Origin: an uncultured Chitinophagaceae bacterium
GTDB taxonomy: Bacteria > Bacteroidota > Bacteroidia > Chitinophagales > Chitinophagaceae
NCBI GenBank assembly: GCA_946479005.1
Contig: CAMLEM010000031.1
Span: forward strand, 1 to 10,749
Direction of reading: 5' to 3'
DNA length: 10,749 nt
The position numbers and the translations under genes were made by a program. Under the pieces are notes generated by a model. The model did not search any database. It had not been told where the DNA came from and saw only the letters and a program-made list of their open reading frames with translations. Shown one piece after another: positions 1 to 7,110 of this stretch (the stretch's first letter is position 1; the number at the start of each line of letters is the position of its first letter).

Positions 1-987
1 CGGTGGCAGGAGGTATTCCGTGGAATGGATACGGCCCTTGCCAATGACCCGGCCTTTAACCAGGAGGATAGCCAATACATCTATGCAGAATATTGGGATG
101 AAGAGCCTTCAAGGCGCAGGGAAAAACTTATGCGCTTCCTGTGGAATACGGTGGCTGTAAAAGGCCAGGTGGCCGGAAACCGGGATGCCGGTAATAAGGT
201 CAATTGCGCCAATCCCTATTGGTTCTCTTTCCCCGGGTATTCGGAGATCTTTACCGGCTATGTCGACACGAACATCAATCGCAACGACCATCCCCCCAAT
301 CCTAATGTCAATGTGCTCGAATTCTTTAATCGCCAGCCTTCCCTGCAAGGGAAGGTGGCTGCGTTTGGAGCCTGGAATGCTTTCGATCGCATACTGAATG
401 AAAAGCGGGCCGGTTTTCCCGTGATCAATGCGTTTGATACAATGGGTGGAAATTCTCCCAATGCCCGGGAAAGACTCATCAACCGGATGCTGAAAGATTC
501 TTATCACCCCTGGCTGGATGCTGAATGCCTCGACCTGTTCACCCATTACGGGGCGATGGAACACCTGAAAAATAAAAAGCCTCGTGTCCTCTACATAGCC
601 TACGGGGAAACCGATGAATGGGCGCATTCCGGTATGTACCGCTCTTATCTCGATGCTGCGAGACAAGTTGATAAATGGCTGGAAGAAATATGGAACTGGT
701 TGCAGTCAGACCCGCGTTACAGGAACAAGACAACGCTTTTCATTACGGTGGATCACGGCAGGGGTGATCTTGTAAAAAAAGAATGGACAAGCCATAACAA
801 CCGCGTATCGGGAGCCGACCAGATCTGGTATGCCGCTTTGGGCCCGGGGATCCCTGCCAGGGGAGAAAGAAAAGAAATCACCCAGGTTTACCAGCAACAG
901 TTTGCACAAACTTTCGCGCGGCTGATGAAGCTGGTGTTCAAAGCAGATCACCCCGTTGCAGACAGGATCGATGACCTCGGAAACTAA
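1..987 (+). CDS. Alkaline phosphatase-superfamily hydrolase (5' truncated)
   Basis: Metal-dependent phosphatase/phosphodiesterase/sulfatase-fold enzyme; the substrate cannot be told from sequence. The frame is open to the left edge (eight codons precede the first ATG at 25, with no stop), so the true start and the N-terminal metal Asp lie outside the window. Counting from that ATG, visible motifs are PGYSE (residues 70-74; Ser73 is the likely nucleophile), GETDEWAH (194-201; Asp197 and His201 as metal ligands), TVDHGRGD (241-248; Asp243/His244) and TSHNN (255-259; His257 as last ligand). The spacing and order follow the alkaline phosphatase superfamily (type I phosphodiesterase/nucleotide pyrophosphatase, sulfatase, phosphoglyceromutase). 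The visible 328 residues contain most of the fold. The TAA is followed after 53 bases by the NlpC/P60 gene on the same strand, possibly cotranscribed. The family is secure; the specific reaction is not. Confidence 0.85.
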   Translation, partial: RWQEVFRGMDTALANDPAFNQEDSQYIYAEYWDEEPSRRREKLMRFLWNTVAVKGQVAGNRDAGNKVNCANPYWFSFPGYSEIFTGYVDTNINRNDHPPNPNVNVLEFFNRQPSLQGKVAAFGAWNAFDRILNEKRAGFPVINAFDTMGGNSPNARERLINRMLKDSYHPWLDAECLDLFTHYGAMEHLKNKKPRVLYIAYGETDEWAHSGMYRSYLDAARQVDKWLEEIWNWLQSDPRYRNKTTLFITVDHGRGDLVKKEWTSHNNRVSGADQIWYAALGPGIPARGERKEITQVYQQQFAQTFARLMKLVFKADHPVADRIDDLGN

Positions 988-1040
988 ATGCCCCGGGAAA
1001 AAGAACTGTGATCTGGCCGGAAAATTGTTTTAGTGAACCG

Positions 1041-1634
1041 ATGCAAAAGATCTTCCTCCTGCTGGCCATATCCCTGGTGACGGGTTGCAGCTCAACTGCT
1101 CCCGGTGATGTATCACTGAATGACGATACATCTCTGGTTGTCGCCGACAGCAGTGCAGAGCAATCCGCGCAGGAAGACAGCATCGTTGTTAAGGATACCG
1201 CACTTCGCGTCACCGGTAAGATCGAAACGGGTGAGGTAAAAAGGGAAGAGTTGGTGGCATTTGCAAAGACCCTCATTGGCGTGCCTTACAAATATGCATC
1301 CACTGACCCGGCAAGCGGATTTGATTGTTCAGGGTTCATCACTTATGTATTCAATCATTTCGGTATCGCCGTTCCCCGCTCATCGGTTGATTTTACAAAT
1401 GAAGGAACAGAGGTGGAGATCGGGGAAGCAAGGCCGGGCGACCTGGTGCTCTTTACCGGTACGGACAGCACAGACCGGACGGTGGGTCATATGGGGATCA
1501 TCATCAGCAATGGTCCGGGCAAGACCGAGTTCATACATTCCACCTCCGGAAAAGCATATGCTGTGGTGATCACCGCGCTGGAGAGATATTACCGGTCCCG
1601 TTTTGTAAAAGTGATCCGCGTTTTCCCGCAATGA
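1041..1634 (+). CDS. NlpC/P60 family cysteine peptidase lipoprotein
   Basis: Probable cell-wall hydrolase that cleaves peptidoglycan stem peptides (gamma-D-Glu-diamino acid type bonds in the family), anchored to a membrane facing the periplasm. I chose the ATG at 1041 over an upstream in-frame GTG at 1008 because it places a classical lipoprotein signal peptide at the N-terminus: MQK, a hydrophobic run, then a V-T-G-C lipobox with Cys16. The mature protein is 182 residues. A low-complexity polar linker (about 17-65) precedes the NlpC/P60 domain (about 68-197). The catalytic residues are present: Cys96 in F-D-C-S-G, His150 in G-H-M-G-I and His166 in F-I-H-S. Residues after Cys16 are not acidic, so there is no sign of a surface-export signal. 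No good ribosome binding site is visible, as is usual in Bacteroidota. The stop TGA directly abuts the stop of the convergent crotonase gene. Confidence 0.93.
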   Translation: MQKIFLLLAISLVTGCSSTAPGDVSLNDDTSLVVADSSAEQSAQEDSIVVKDTALRVTGKIETGEVKREELVAFAKTLIGVPYKYASTDPASGFDCSGFITYVFNHFGIAVPRSSVDFTNEGTEVEIGEARPGDLVLFTGTDSTDRTVGHMGIIISNGPGKTEFIHSTSGKAYAVVITALERYYRSRFVKVIRVFPQ

Positions 1635-2411
1635 TCATTTCCCCTGGAAAGCCGCTTTTCTTTTCTCCAGGAAAGCTGCAGTGCCTTCTTTCACGTCATC
1701 CGTGATAAAGCAGTTCCCGAATTCGTCGATCTCCACTGCAAAGCCGTCCTGTTTTTCATCCAGGGCAGCGTTCGCGGCTTTGATACAGGAAGCGACGGCC
1801 AGGGGAGCCTTGCTGAGTATGAGACCGAGGATCTCTTTTGTTTTGTCGATCAAATTTTCGGGAGCGGTCACTTCATTCACCAAACCCCATTCTTTGGCCT
1901 GCGCTGCAGTGATCATCTTTGCGCTCATCAAAAGCTCCATCGCCCTTCCCTTCCCGATAAGGTGAACCATTCTCTGGGTGCCTCCATAACCGGGGATTAA
2001 CCCGAGGTTCACTTCGGGCTGCCCGAATTTTGCATTTTCCGCCGCCAGCCTGAAATGACAGCTCATTGCCAGCTCACAGCCTCCTCCCAGGGCGAACCCA
2101 TTGACCGCGGCAACGATGGGCTTGCTGGCGTTTTCGATCCTGGAAAAGAGGGACTGTCCTCTTTTTGCCAGCTGCATTCCCTGCTCGCGGTTCAGCCCGC
2201 TGAATTCGGAGATATCGGCGCCCGCCACAAATGCTTTTGCCCCGGCGCCGGTGATGATCGCGGCTTTCACGTTTGAATTGTTTTGAATCTCATCGATCAC
2301 AAGGCTCAGCTCATCAAGCACTTCCCTGTTCAGCGCATTCATTTTATCGGGGCGATTGATCGTGATGACGAGGATGCCATTCTCCAAAGAAGTAACAAGT
2401 GTGTTATACAT
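1635..2411 (-). CDS. Enoyl-CoA hydratase/isomerase (crotonase) family protein
   Basis: Crotonase-fold acyl-CoA enzyme, 258 residues, the usual size for a monofunctional short-chain enoyl-CoA hydratase, cytosolic and expected to be a trimer or hexamer. The oxyanion-hole segment A-F-V-A-G-A-D-I-S (60-68) and the G-G-G-C-E-L-A-M segment (109-116) are present. Both glutamates of true hydratases are retained: Glu113 in GGGCEL and Glu133 in GQPEVNLG, matching Glu144/Glu164 of the rat mitochondrial enzyme. Hydration of a trans-2-enoyl-CoA is therefore more likely than an isomerase- or dehalogenase-only activity. The motif P-G-Y-G-G-T-Q-R (140-147) is also typical. It is the last gene of a leftward operon, starting 11 bases after the B12-binding subunit, which fits a role in branched-chain amino acid, fatty acid or short acyl-CoA breakdown. 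The exact substrate is not determinable. Confidence 0.94.
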   Translation of the reverse strand: MYNTLVTSLENGILVITINRPDKMNALNREVLDELSLVIDEIQNNSNVKAAIITGAGAKAFVAGADISEFSGLNREQGMQLAKRGQSLFSRIENASKPIVAAVNGFALGGGCELAMSCHFRLAAENAKFGQPEVNLGLIPGYGGTQRMVHLIGKGRAMELLMSAKMITAAQAKEWGLVNEVTAPENLIDKTKEILGLILSKAPLAVASCIKAANAALDEKQDGFAVEIDEFGNCFITDDVKEGTAAFLEKRKAAFQGK

Positions 2412-2422
2412 AGTCCGTTGAA

Positions 2423-2830
2423 TTAAAAATCGCGATTTTCCTTTACCCAGTTCCCGATGTAGTCGCTGATCTCGGAAGTGGGTGTTCCCGGCGCGAATAA
2501 TTTGCCTACGCCCATCGCCTGCAGCTCTTTCATGTCATCGTCGGGAATGATGCCTCCACCTGTAAGCAACACGTCATCCATTTTCTTTTCTTTCATCAGC
2601 TGCTTCACGCGGGGAAATACTGTCATATGAGCTCCCGAAAGAATGCTGATCCCAATGGCATCCACATCCTCCTGAAGCGCGGTGGTGACCACCATCTCAG
2701 GGGTTTGCCTCAGGCCGGTATAGATCACTTCCATTCCGGCATCACGCAGGGCGGTAGCGATCACCTTGGCTCCACGGTCGTGGCCGTCAAGCCCCACTTT
2801 GGCAACCAGGATGCGGACAGGTCTTTTCAT
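2423..2830 (-). CDS. Stand-alone cobalamin-binding domain protein (acyl-CoA mutase small-subunit type)
   Basis: A 135-residue protein that is almost entirely the C-terminal B12-binding domain of the methylmalonyl-CoA mutase family. The base-off/His-on signature is complete: D-G-H-D-R-G at 15-20 (His17 is the lower axial cobalt ligand), S-I-L at 62-64 followed by S-G-A-H, and T-G-G-G-I-I-P at 90-96. There is no TIM-barrel catalytic region, so it should work as the small subunit of a two-subunit adenosylcobalamin-dependent acyl-CoA mutase (as in isobutyryl-CoA or 2-hydroxyisobutyryl-CoA mutases, or archaeal split methylmalonyl-CoA mutases). No catalytic subunit is encoded in this window. The start ATG lies only 4 bases after the gltX stop and the stop is 11 bases before the enoyl-CoA hydratase start, so all three are almost certainly cotranscribed. 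The binding fold is certain; the partner is inferred. Confidence 0.93.
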   Translation of the reverse strand: MKRPVRILVAKVGLDGHDRGAKVIATALRDAGMEVIYTGLRQTPEMVVTTALQEDVDAIGISILSGAHMTVFPRVKQLMKEKKMDDVLLTGGGIIPDDDMKELQAMGVGKLFAPGTPTSEISDYIGNWVKENRDF

Positions 2831-2834
2831 TTTT

Positions 2835-4352
2835 TTATTGATTGAATGCGTTCATTGCTTTTTCAATGCGGGCAAGGGTTTCTTCCTTTCCCAATAACCC
2901 GGCTATGTCAAAAACAGCAGGTCCGAATTTACCTCCTGCCAGCATAATTCGCAAGGGCAGTAAGACCTCACCAGGCTTCAGTTGGTTTGCCACTGCAGTG
3001 GTTTGCAGGTTCGCTTCCAGCACTTCCGGCTTCCATTGATCGGTGATCTCCCAGTTGCGGATCAACTGTTTGAAGAAGATGTTCTTCTGCTCATTCCATT
3101 TTGGCTTTACGGCGGAGATGTCCCAATCTTTTGGTGCATTAAAGAAAATGTCGGTCTGGGCCTGCACATCAGTTAGCAGCGTACAGCGGTCTTTGATCAA
3201 TCCCAGCAACCGGTTGATCCTTTCCTTTGACCAGTTGTTTGATGGAAGAAGTGCTGCTGTTCTCCGGGCGAAGGAATCCACATCCATTCTTTTGATCCAT
3301 TCGTGGTTGAACCATTTTGCTTTCTCATAATCGAATCTTGCGCCGGCACTATGCACCCGATCCATCGAGAATTTCGTGATCAGCTCTTCCAACGGGAAGA
3401 TCTCCTGTTCCGTTCCATCATTCCATCCCAGCAGGGCAAGGATATTAATGAATGCTTCCGGCAGGAATCCCTTTTCCCTGAAACCTTCTGTCATTTCCCC
3501 GGTTTTTGGATCCTTCCAGTTCATTGCAAAAACCGGGAAGCCATATTTTGCACCATCTCTTTTGCTGAGTTTTCCGTTCGGGCCCATAATGAGGGGAAAA
3601 TGTGCCCATTGGGGCATTTTATCGAGGCCAAAGAGATATTTCCAAAGCAACACGTGAACCGGGGCGCTGGGCAGCCATTCTTCCCCGCGAAAAGCGTGGC
3701 TGATATCCATCAGGTGGTCGTCAACCACCACGGCGAGGTGATAGGTGGGCATTCCATCCGCCTTCAATAAAACCTTATCGTCAACCAGGCCGCTGTCGAA
3801 ATTCACTTCACCGCGGATCATATCATTCAAAACCACGTTCTCATTTTCGGGCATCCTGATCCGGATCACGTGCGATGCGGAAGCGTCCAGCAGGGAACGG
3901 ACTTCAGCCGGCGCGAGGGTGAGGGAATTCCGCATTTTCATTCTTAATGAATGATCATACTGCGGCTGCGGGTTATCGTGCGTCTTGTATTTCTCACGCA
4001 TCTGTTCCAGTTCCTCCGGCGTGTCGAAGGCGTAATAGGCATAACCATCGTGTACGAGCTGCTCTGCGTATTTGCGGTAAAGCTGCTTTCTTTCGCTCTG
4101 GCGATAAGGCCCCCGGTCCCCGCCGTGTAACACGCTTTCATCCGGCTCGAGGCCTGCCCATTTCAGGCAGTCGAAAATGTATTCTTCCGCCCCGCTTACA
4201 TAACGGCTCTGGTCAGTGTCCTCGATCCGCAGGATAAAACTTCCCCGGTGCTGCCTCGCGAACAGGTAATTATATAGCACGGTGCGCATCCCGCCGAGAT
4301 GTAATCCACCGGTGGGAGAGGGAGCGAATCTGACCCTGACTTTTTTCGACAT
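2835..4352 (-). CDS. gltX: Glutamate--tRNA ligase
   Basis: Class I aminoacyl-tRNA synthetase that charges tRNA-Glu with glutamate using ATP; essential and cytosolic. It has 505 residues, a normal length for Bacteroidota GluRS. The N-terminus reads directly into the nucleotide-binding region [13 protein letters not shown] (9-21), with H-L-G-G as the HIGH signature, followed by R-I-E-D-T-D (42-47). K-L-S-K-R (261-265) is the KMSKS loop, and the anticodon-binding helical region fills the C-terminal third. The segment A-Y-Y-A-F-D (105-110) lacks the cysteines used for zinc in some GluRS proteins, so a zinc-free type is likely. Whether it also charges tRNA-Gln cannot be judged from sequence alone. 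It is the first gene of the leftward operon gltX, B12-binding subunit, enoyl-CoA hydratase. It diverges from the deacetylase gene across a 73-base gap. Confidence 0.98.
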   Translation of the reverse strand: MSKKVRVRFAPSPTGGLHLGGMRTVLYNYLFARQHRGSFILRIEDTDQSRYVSGAEEYIFDCLKWAGLEPDESVLHGGDRGPYRQSERKQLYRKYAEQLVHDGYAYYAFDTPEELEQMREKYKTHDNPQPQYDHSLRMKMRNSLTLAPAEVRSLLDASASHVIRIRMPENENVVLNDMIRGEVNFDSGLVDDKVLLKADGMPTYHLAVVVDDHLMDISHAFRGEEWLPSAPVHVLLWKYLFGLDKMPQWAHFPLIMGPNGKLSKRDGAKYGFPVFAMNWKDPKTGEMTEGFREKGFLPEAFINILALLGWNDGTEQEIFPLEELITKFSMDRVHSAGARFDYEKAKWFNHEWIKRMDVDSFARRTAALLPSNNWSKERINRLLGLIKDRCTLLTDVQAQTDIFFNAPKDWDISAVKPKWNEQKNIFFKQLIRNWEITDQWKPEVLEANLQTTAVANQLKPGEVLLPLRIMLAGGKFGPAVFDIAGLLGKEETLARIEKAMNAFNQ

Positions 4353-4357
4353 AGCTG

Positions 4358-4365
4358 CAAAACTA
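4358..4365 (-). promoter_or_regulatory. Possible Bacteroidota -7 element for gltX
   Basis: On the minus strand these bases read TAGTTTTG, an exact match to the TAnnTTTG -7 consensus of the Bacteroidota primary sigma factor. No TTTG or TTG sits at the usual 17-23 base distance upstream, so the -33 part is missing or degenerate. The element ends 5 bases before the gltX ATG, which would give a transcript with almost no leader. It may be a chance match. Confidence 0.35.
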
Positions 4366-4385
4366 AGCGTTTTGAAGCCTTGCCT

Positions 4386-4393
4386 TAGCTTTG
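4386..4393 (+). promoter_or_regulatory. Possible Bacteroidota -7 element for the polysaccharide deacetylase gene
   Basis: TAGCTTTG matches the TAnnTTTG consensus exactly. Transcription would begin near 4398-4400, giving a leader of about 27 bases before the ATG at 4426, and placing the alternative ATG at 4399 at the very transcript end. A TTTG occurs at 4371-4374, but the 11-base spacing is too short for a normal -33 element, so only the -7 half is supported. Confidence 0.42.
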
Positions 4394-4425
4394 ATGGAAT
4401 GACGGAATCATCCTCATCAAAAAAG

Positions 4426-5052
4426 ATGTTCTACCTGGCGAGATCCACCTGGTGGATGAGATGGCTATGGCCGCAGTTCACCTGGTCGGTAAGAACAGGG
4501 GAGAAGAAGCTTTATCTCACTTTTGATGATGGCCCGCATCCCGAAGCAACGCCGTTTGTCCTGGATGAGCTGAAGAAGTACAATGCCAGCGCCAGTTTCT
4601 TTTGTATTGGCAGCAATGTATTGAAGCATCCGGATATCTATGAAAGGATAATAAAAGAAGGACATTCCACCGGCAACCACACGCATACGCATCTCAATGG
4701 ATGGAAGACATCCTCACAGATTTACCTGGATGATGTCAGGAAGGCGGCTGAACACATTCAATCCGGGCTTTTTCGCCCGCCCCACGGCAGGATAAAAAGA
4801 TCCCAGTGGAAGAAACTGCAGGAAGCGATGGGGGTGCCCGAAGCCCGGGTGATAATGTGGTCGGTTCTCAGCGCGGATTTCGACGGGCGAAAAGAGCCCC
4901 TTGAATGTTTTGAATTGGTGAAAAGACACGCCCGTCCGGGATCGATCATTGTTTTCCACGACAGCAGGAAAGGTTTTAAGAATCTTGCGACCGCATTGCC
5001 GCTCACACTCCGGTATTTTTCAGAAAAGGGGTTCCAGTTTGAGAAACTTTAA
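4426..5052 (+). CDS. Polysaccharide deacetylase family protein (NodB homology domain)
   Basis: Metal-dependent carbohydrate esterase 4-type de-N-acetylase, expected to act on N-acetylated glycans such as peptidoglycan, chitin oligomers or an exopolysaccharide. From the ATG at 4426 it is 208 residues, essentially one NodB domain. All five motifs are seen: T-F-D-D-G-P-H (32-38; Asp34 catalytic base, Asp35 metal ligand), H-S-T-G-N-H (80-85; His80 and His85 metal ligands), R-P-P-H-G-R (118-123), W-S-V-L-S-A-D-F-D (145-153) and I-V-F-H-D-S (175-180; His178). I preferred 4426 to the ATG at 4399 because the M-F-Y-L start is the form I associate with this short Bacteroidota subfamily and a -7 element fits it; 4399 would add a Ser-rich nonapeptide. 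No signal peptide or membrane segment is evident, so the compartment is unclear. It is monocistronic and ends at the hairpin at 5141. Confidence 0.92.
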   Translation: MFYLARSTWWMRWLWPQFTWSVRTGEKKLYLTFDDGPHPEATPFVLDELKKYNASASFFCIGSNVLKHPDIYERIIKEGHSTGNHTHTHLNGWKTSSQIYLDDVRKAAEHIQSGLFRPPHGRIKRSQWKKLQEAMGVPEARVIMWSVLSADFDGRKEPLECFELVKRHARPGSIIVFHDSRKGFKNLATALPLTLRYFSEKGFQFEKL

Positions 5053-5140
5053 TTTGAATCCAGGCCCTGGTGCGGAAAAAAAGCAAGCTAACGGGTAGGA
5101 GCAACCGTTTTGCATTGTACGGGCCGGTTAATAAAAGTTA

Positions 5141-5170
5141 GGGCCTGGGTAGAAACCCTGGCCCGTTTTT
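5141..5170. terminator. Intrinsic terminator, probably bidirectional
   Basis: A ten-base stem (5141-5150, GGGCCTGGGT, with 5155-5164, ACCCTGGCCC; one T-T mismatch) closes on the four-base loop AGAA. It is followed on the plus strand by GTTTTT, typical of a rho-independent terminator for the deacetylase gene. On the minus strand the same stem is followed by TAACTTTTATT, a weaker U-tract that could end the convergent lipoprotein transcript. Confidence 0.8.
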
Positions 5171-5217
5171 AATCCGTACCCTATGAAAACTGGTTTAAAG
5201 GTATAATAATTTATTAA

Positions 5218-6123
5218 TTACGGCAAAGTAATTATATGTGTAGTGCCATTGATTGACAGGGTGGCCAGGTTGTCGCACTGCCCGTTCCCAAAGTCAAGGA
5301 TGGCCACTGAAGTATTGGTGGTTGCCGCATTGGCGCGGACGGTCCGGATCCTTCCTCTTACGATCCAGCGGCAGCTGAAGCGCCTTATCAATGGCTCAAC
5401 AATGGTTGCCTGCCAGGCCACGATCAGGTTACCTCTTTTGGTGGTTCCAGTGGCTTGACCCTCAATCTTGAATGCGTCATCGTGGGGGATCAGCGGGGTA
5501 CCCATTCCATCGACCTGGGTCATAATTTTATGGCTGTTCCAGTGGATATAGTTACCGTTGGGCCGGAGTAGTTTCCCGTTTGTCACGTCCACCTGGAACT
5601 TCCTGATATGAAGTACGTTCATAGCGGGAGGTGTGACATTTTCAATGCGGTGGTTTCCTTCCACTTTCGTGCTGTCCACGAAGAAATTATCAAAGGTCGT
5701 TTCAGCCACTGAACCCGGGTGGATCAGGCGGCCGGTATATACGGTAATGATCTTTCCCCGGCGAATATGACCATCGGGGCCCATACAACCCGTCCCGAAA
5801 TCGAGGATGATCTTTACTGGGAAAAGGGCGGGAGGGTTTAGCCTGATCACGGTAACGGTGAAACAACGTAAAGCGGGATTCAGGGTATCTGTACGATTCC
5901 AGAAGACCCCTGTTCCCTCGAGACCTACCTCGTCATTGGCGCCATAGGCGTCGTCAAATACCTGGGAGAAAATGTTTTCCGCTTCAGCGCTGGTTTCAGC
6001 GGAGGTCCTGGAAACCTGGGCTTCCTGTTCTTCCTGGGTTCCGCTTTGCTCTTTTTCGCAAGAGGTAAAAATAAAGCTCGCCACTGCGAAGAGTATGGCA
6101 AGCGCTCCGATTTTTAGCTTCAT
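5218..6123 (-). CDS. Lipoprotein of unknown function with a twice-repeated LDFG/Cys motif
   Basis: A 301-residue predicted lipoprotein; I do not recognise a named family. The N-terminus has a signal peptide (MKLK plus a hydrophobic run to about residue 20) and an F-T-S-C lipobox with Cys22. The next residues are acidic and Glu/Gln-rich (C-E-K-E-Q onward to about 50), reminiscent of the lipoprotein export signal that sends Bacteroidota lipoproteins to the cell surface. The body is beta-rich with no transmembrane segment. A motif occurs twice: Cys87, then about 18 residues, then I-L-D-F-G-T-G-C (106-113); and Cys251, then I-L-D-F-G-N-G-Q-C (275-283). Each is followed by a glycine and a hydrophobic beta strand. 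The two copies suggest a tandem or circularly related beta domain with paired cysteines. It is alone in its transcription unit, convergent with the deacetylase and divergent from the TatD-type gene. A surface or periplasmic location is inferred; no enzymatic residues are evident. Confidence 0.85.
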   Translation of the reverse strand: MKLKIGALAILFAVASFIFTSCEKEQSGTQEEQEAQVSRTSAETSAEAENIFSQVFDDAYGANDEVGLEGTGVFWNRTDTLNPALRCFTVTVIRLNPPALFPVKIILDFGTGCMGPDGHIRRGKIITVYTGRLIHPGSVAETTFDNFFVDSTKVEGNHRIENVTPPAMNVLHIRKFQVDVTNGKLLRPNGNYIHWNSHKIMTQVDGMGTPLIPHDDAFKIEGQATGTTKRGNLIVAWQATIVEPLIRRFSCRWIVRGRIRTVRANAATTNTSVAILDFGNGQCDNLATLSINGTTHIITLP

Positions 6124-6235
6124 AACCTGGGTTTTGGCAATTAAAATTAATATATGCCTATGAAGGTCCCCGATCCATTAAGTTTAAGGAATCTCGGTTT
6201 TTTTTTCAAGCTTTGCTACGCAAACGGTTGCGCAA

Positions 6236-7015
6236 ATGAAGGATTACCTCGTAGATACCCATTCACACGTTTACCTCCCGGAATTCGACGATGACCGGGC
6301 AGGTGTTTATGAGCGCGCGGAGAGAGCCCTTGTGCGCAGGATCCTGATGCCGGCCATTGACAGTTCCACCCACGAGAAAATGCTGAAATGCGAACAGGAA
6401 GAACCCGGTCGCCTGTTCGCAATGATGGGAGTCCATCCCTGTTCGGTCAGGGGAAATTACAAGGAGGAACTTCGGATCGCCCGCGATCATTTTGATCATC
6501 GAAGCTTCATCGCCGTAGGGGAGATAGGCCTGGATTTTTATTGGGACAAGACATACACCAAAGAACAGTATAAAGCCTTCCACGAGCAGATCGAATGGGC
6601 GCTGCATTATGATCTGCCGATCGTTATCCATTCACGGGAATCGATCGACGAATGCATAGCCGTGGTTAAAGAACACCAGGCGGGAAAGCTGAGAGGGGTG
6701 TTTCATTGTTTTTCCGGAACAGCAGAGCAGGCTGAGGAGATCATAGCGTTGGGATTTTATCTCGGCATCGGTGGTGTGCTTACTTTTAAAAATGCCGGCC
6801 TTGATAAGGTGATGGAGAAGCTATCACTCGACCGGGTGGTTCTTGAGACCGATGCACCCTATCTGGCCCCGGTTCCTTTCCGGGGAAAGAGGAATGAGCC
6901 AGCCTACCTGGGCTACATCGTAGAAAAGCTCGTGGAAATAGAAAAATTAGAGAAAGAGGAAACTGTGTCGATCACCACAAAGAACAGTATCAAACTGTTT
7001 GGGTCATTCGATTGA
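6236..7015 (+). CDS. TatD family metal-dependent hydrolase (putative deoxyribonuclease)
   Basis: A TIM-barrel amidohydrolase-superfamily enzyme; characterised TatD/YcfH relatives are metal-dependent 3'-5' DNases or RNases in the cytosol. The 259 residues match the family length. All metal ligands are visible: D-T-H-S-H (7-11; His9 and His11), G-E-I-G-L-D (95-100; Glu96), V-I-H-S-R (130-134; His132), F-H-C-F-S-G (156-161; His157) and E-T-D-A-P-Y (204-209; Asp206). P-V-P-F-R-G-K-R-N-E-P (212-222) is the usual signature after the last ligand. The ATG at 6236 puts the first His pair at the standard distance from the N-terminus. AAGCTTTG at 6208-6215 is a one-mismatch -7 element that could drive it with a short leader. 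The gene is alone, divergent from the unknown lipoprotein and convergent with the large surface protein. Which TatD paralogue it is cannot be told. Confidence 0.95.
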   Translation: MKDYLVDTHSHVYLPEFDDDRAGVYERAERALVRRILMPAIDSSTHEKMLKCEQEEPGRLFAMMGVHPCSVRGNYKEELRIARDHFDHRSFIAVGEIGLDFYWDKTYTKEQYKAFHEQIEWALHYDLPIVIHSRESIDECIAVVKEHQAGKLRGVFHCFSGTAEQAEEIIALGFYLGIGGVLTFKNAGLDKVMEKLSLDRVVLETDAPYLAPVPFRGKRNEPAYLGYIVEKLVEIEKLEKEETVSITTKNSIKLFGSFD

Positions 7016-7049
7016 ATTTTTAAAACACCCGCCCAGAGCTTGGTATCTC

Positions 7050-7084
7050 AATAAAAATGGGGCTGGTTTTTGACCAACCCCATT
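7050..7084 (-). terminator. Intrinsic terminator of the large surface-protein gene
   Basis: A twelve-base stem (7056-7067 with 7073-7084) has a five-base loop. On the minus strand the only non-Watson-Crick pair is a G-U, and the stem runs straight into TTTTTATTG, a strong rho-independent terminator 27 bases beyond the stop. On the plus strand the same position is a C-A mismatch and the following T-run is interrupted, so it may also stop the TatD-type transcript but less well. Confidence 0.85.
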
Positions 7085-7110
7085 CATTTTCGATTTGGTT
7101 TTACGTGTTT

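Noticed and set aside
109..666. A 185-residue minus-strand open frame opposite the phosphatase gene
   Set aside because: It has no recognisable domain, and the plus-strand frame carries all the superfamily motifs; it is a coding shadow.
1008..1040. Upstream GTG start for the NlpC/P60 gene
   Set aside because: It would add 11 residues (including Trp, Pro and Cys) in front of a well-formed lipoprotein signal peptide that begins at the ATG at 1041.
1636..1690. Imperfect inverted repeat (TTTCCTGGA / TCCAGGGGAAA on the minus strand) near the crotonase stop
   Set aside because: It is inside coding sequence, needs a bulge and a long loop, and has no T-run after it, so it is not a convincing terminator.
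3303..3770. A 155-residue plus-strand open frame opposite gltX
   Set aside because: It lies inside the conserved GluRS catalytic and anticodon-binding region and has no signature of its own.
4282..4425. Longer reading frame for the polysaccharide deacetylase
   Set aside because: The first part overlaps gltX on the other strand, and the ATG at 4399 sits at the likely transcription start. The NodB domain and normal length are satisfied from 4426.
5183..5206. Tiny frame encoding M-K-T-G-L-K-V between the terminator and the lipoprotein stop
   Set aside because: Seven codons, beyond the terminator, without a promoter or ribosome binding site; expected by chance in AT-rich intergenic DNA.
6124..6235. 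Promoter for the unknown lipoprotein in the divergent gap
   Set aside because: On the minus strand only a one-mismatch -7 element (TAATTTTA) is present and no -33 partner, too weak to list as a feature.
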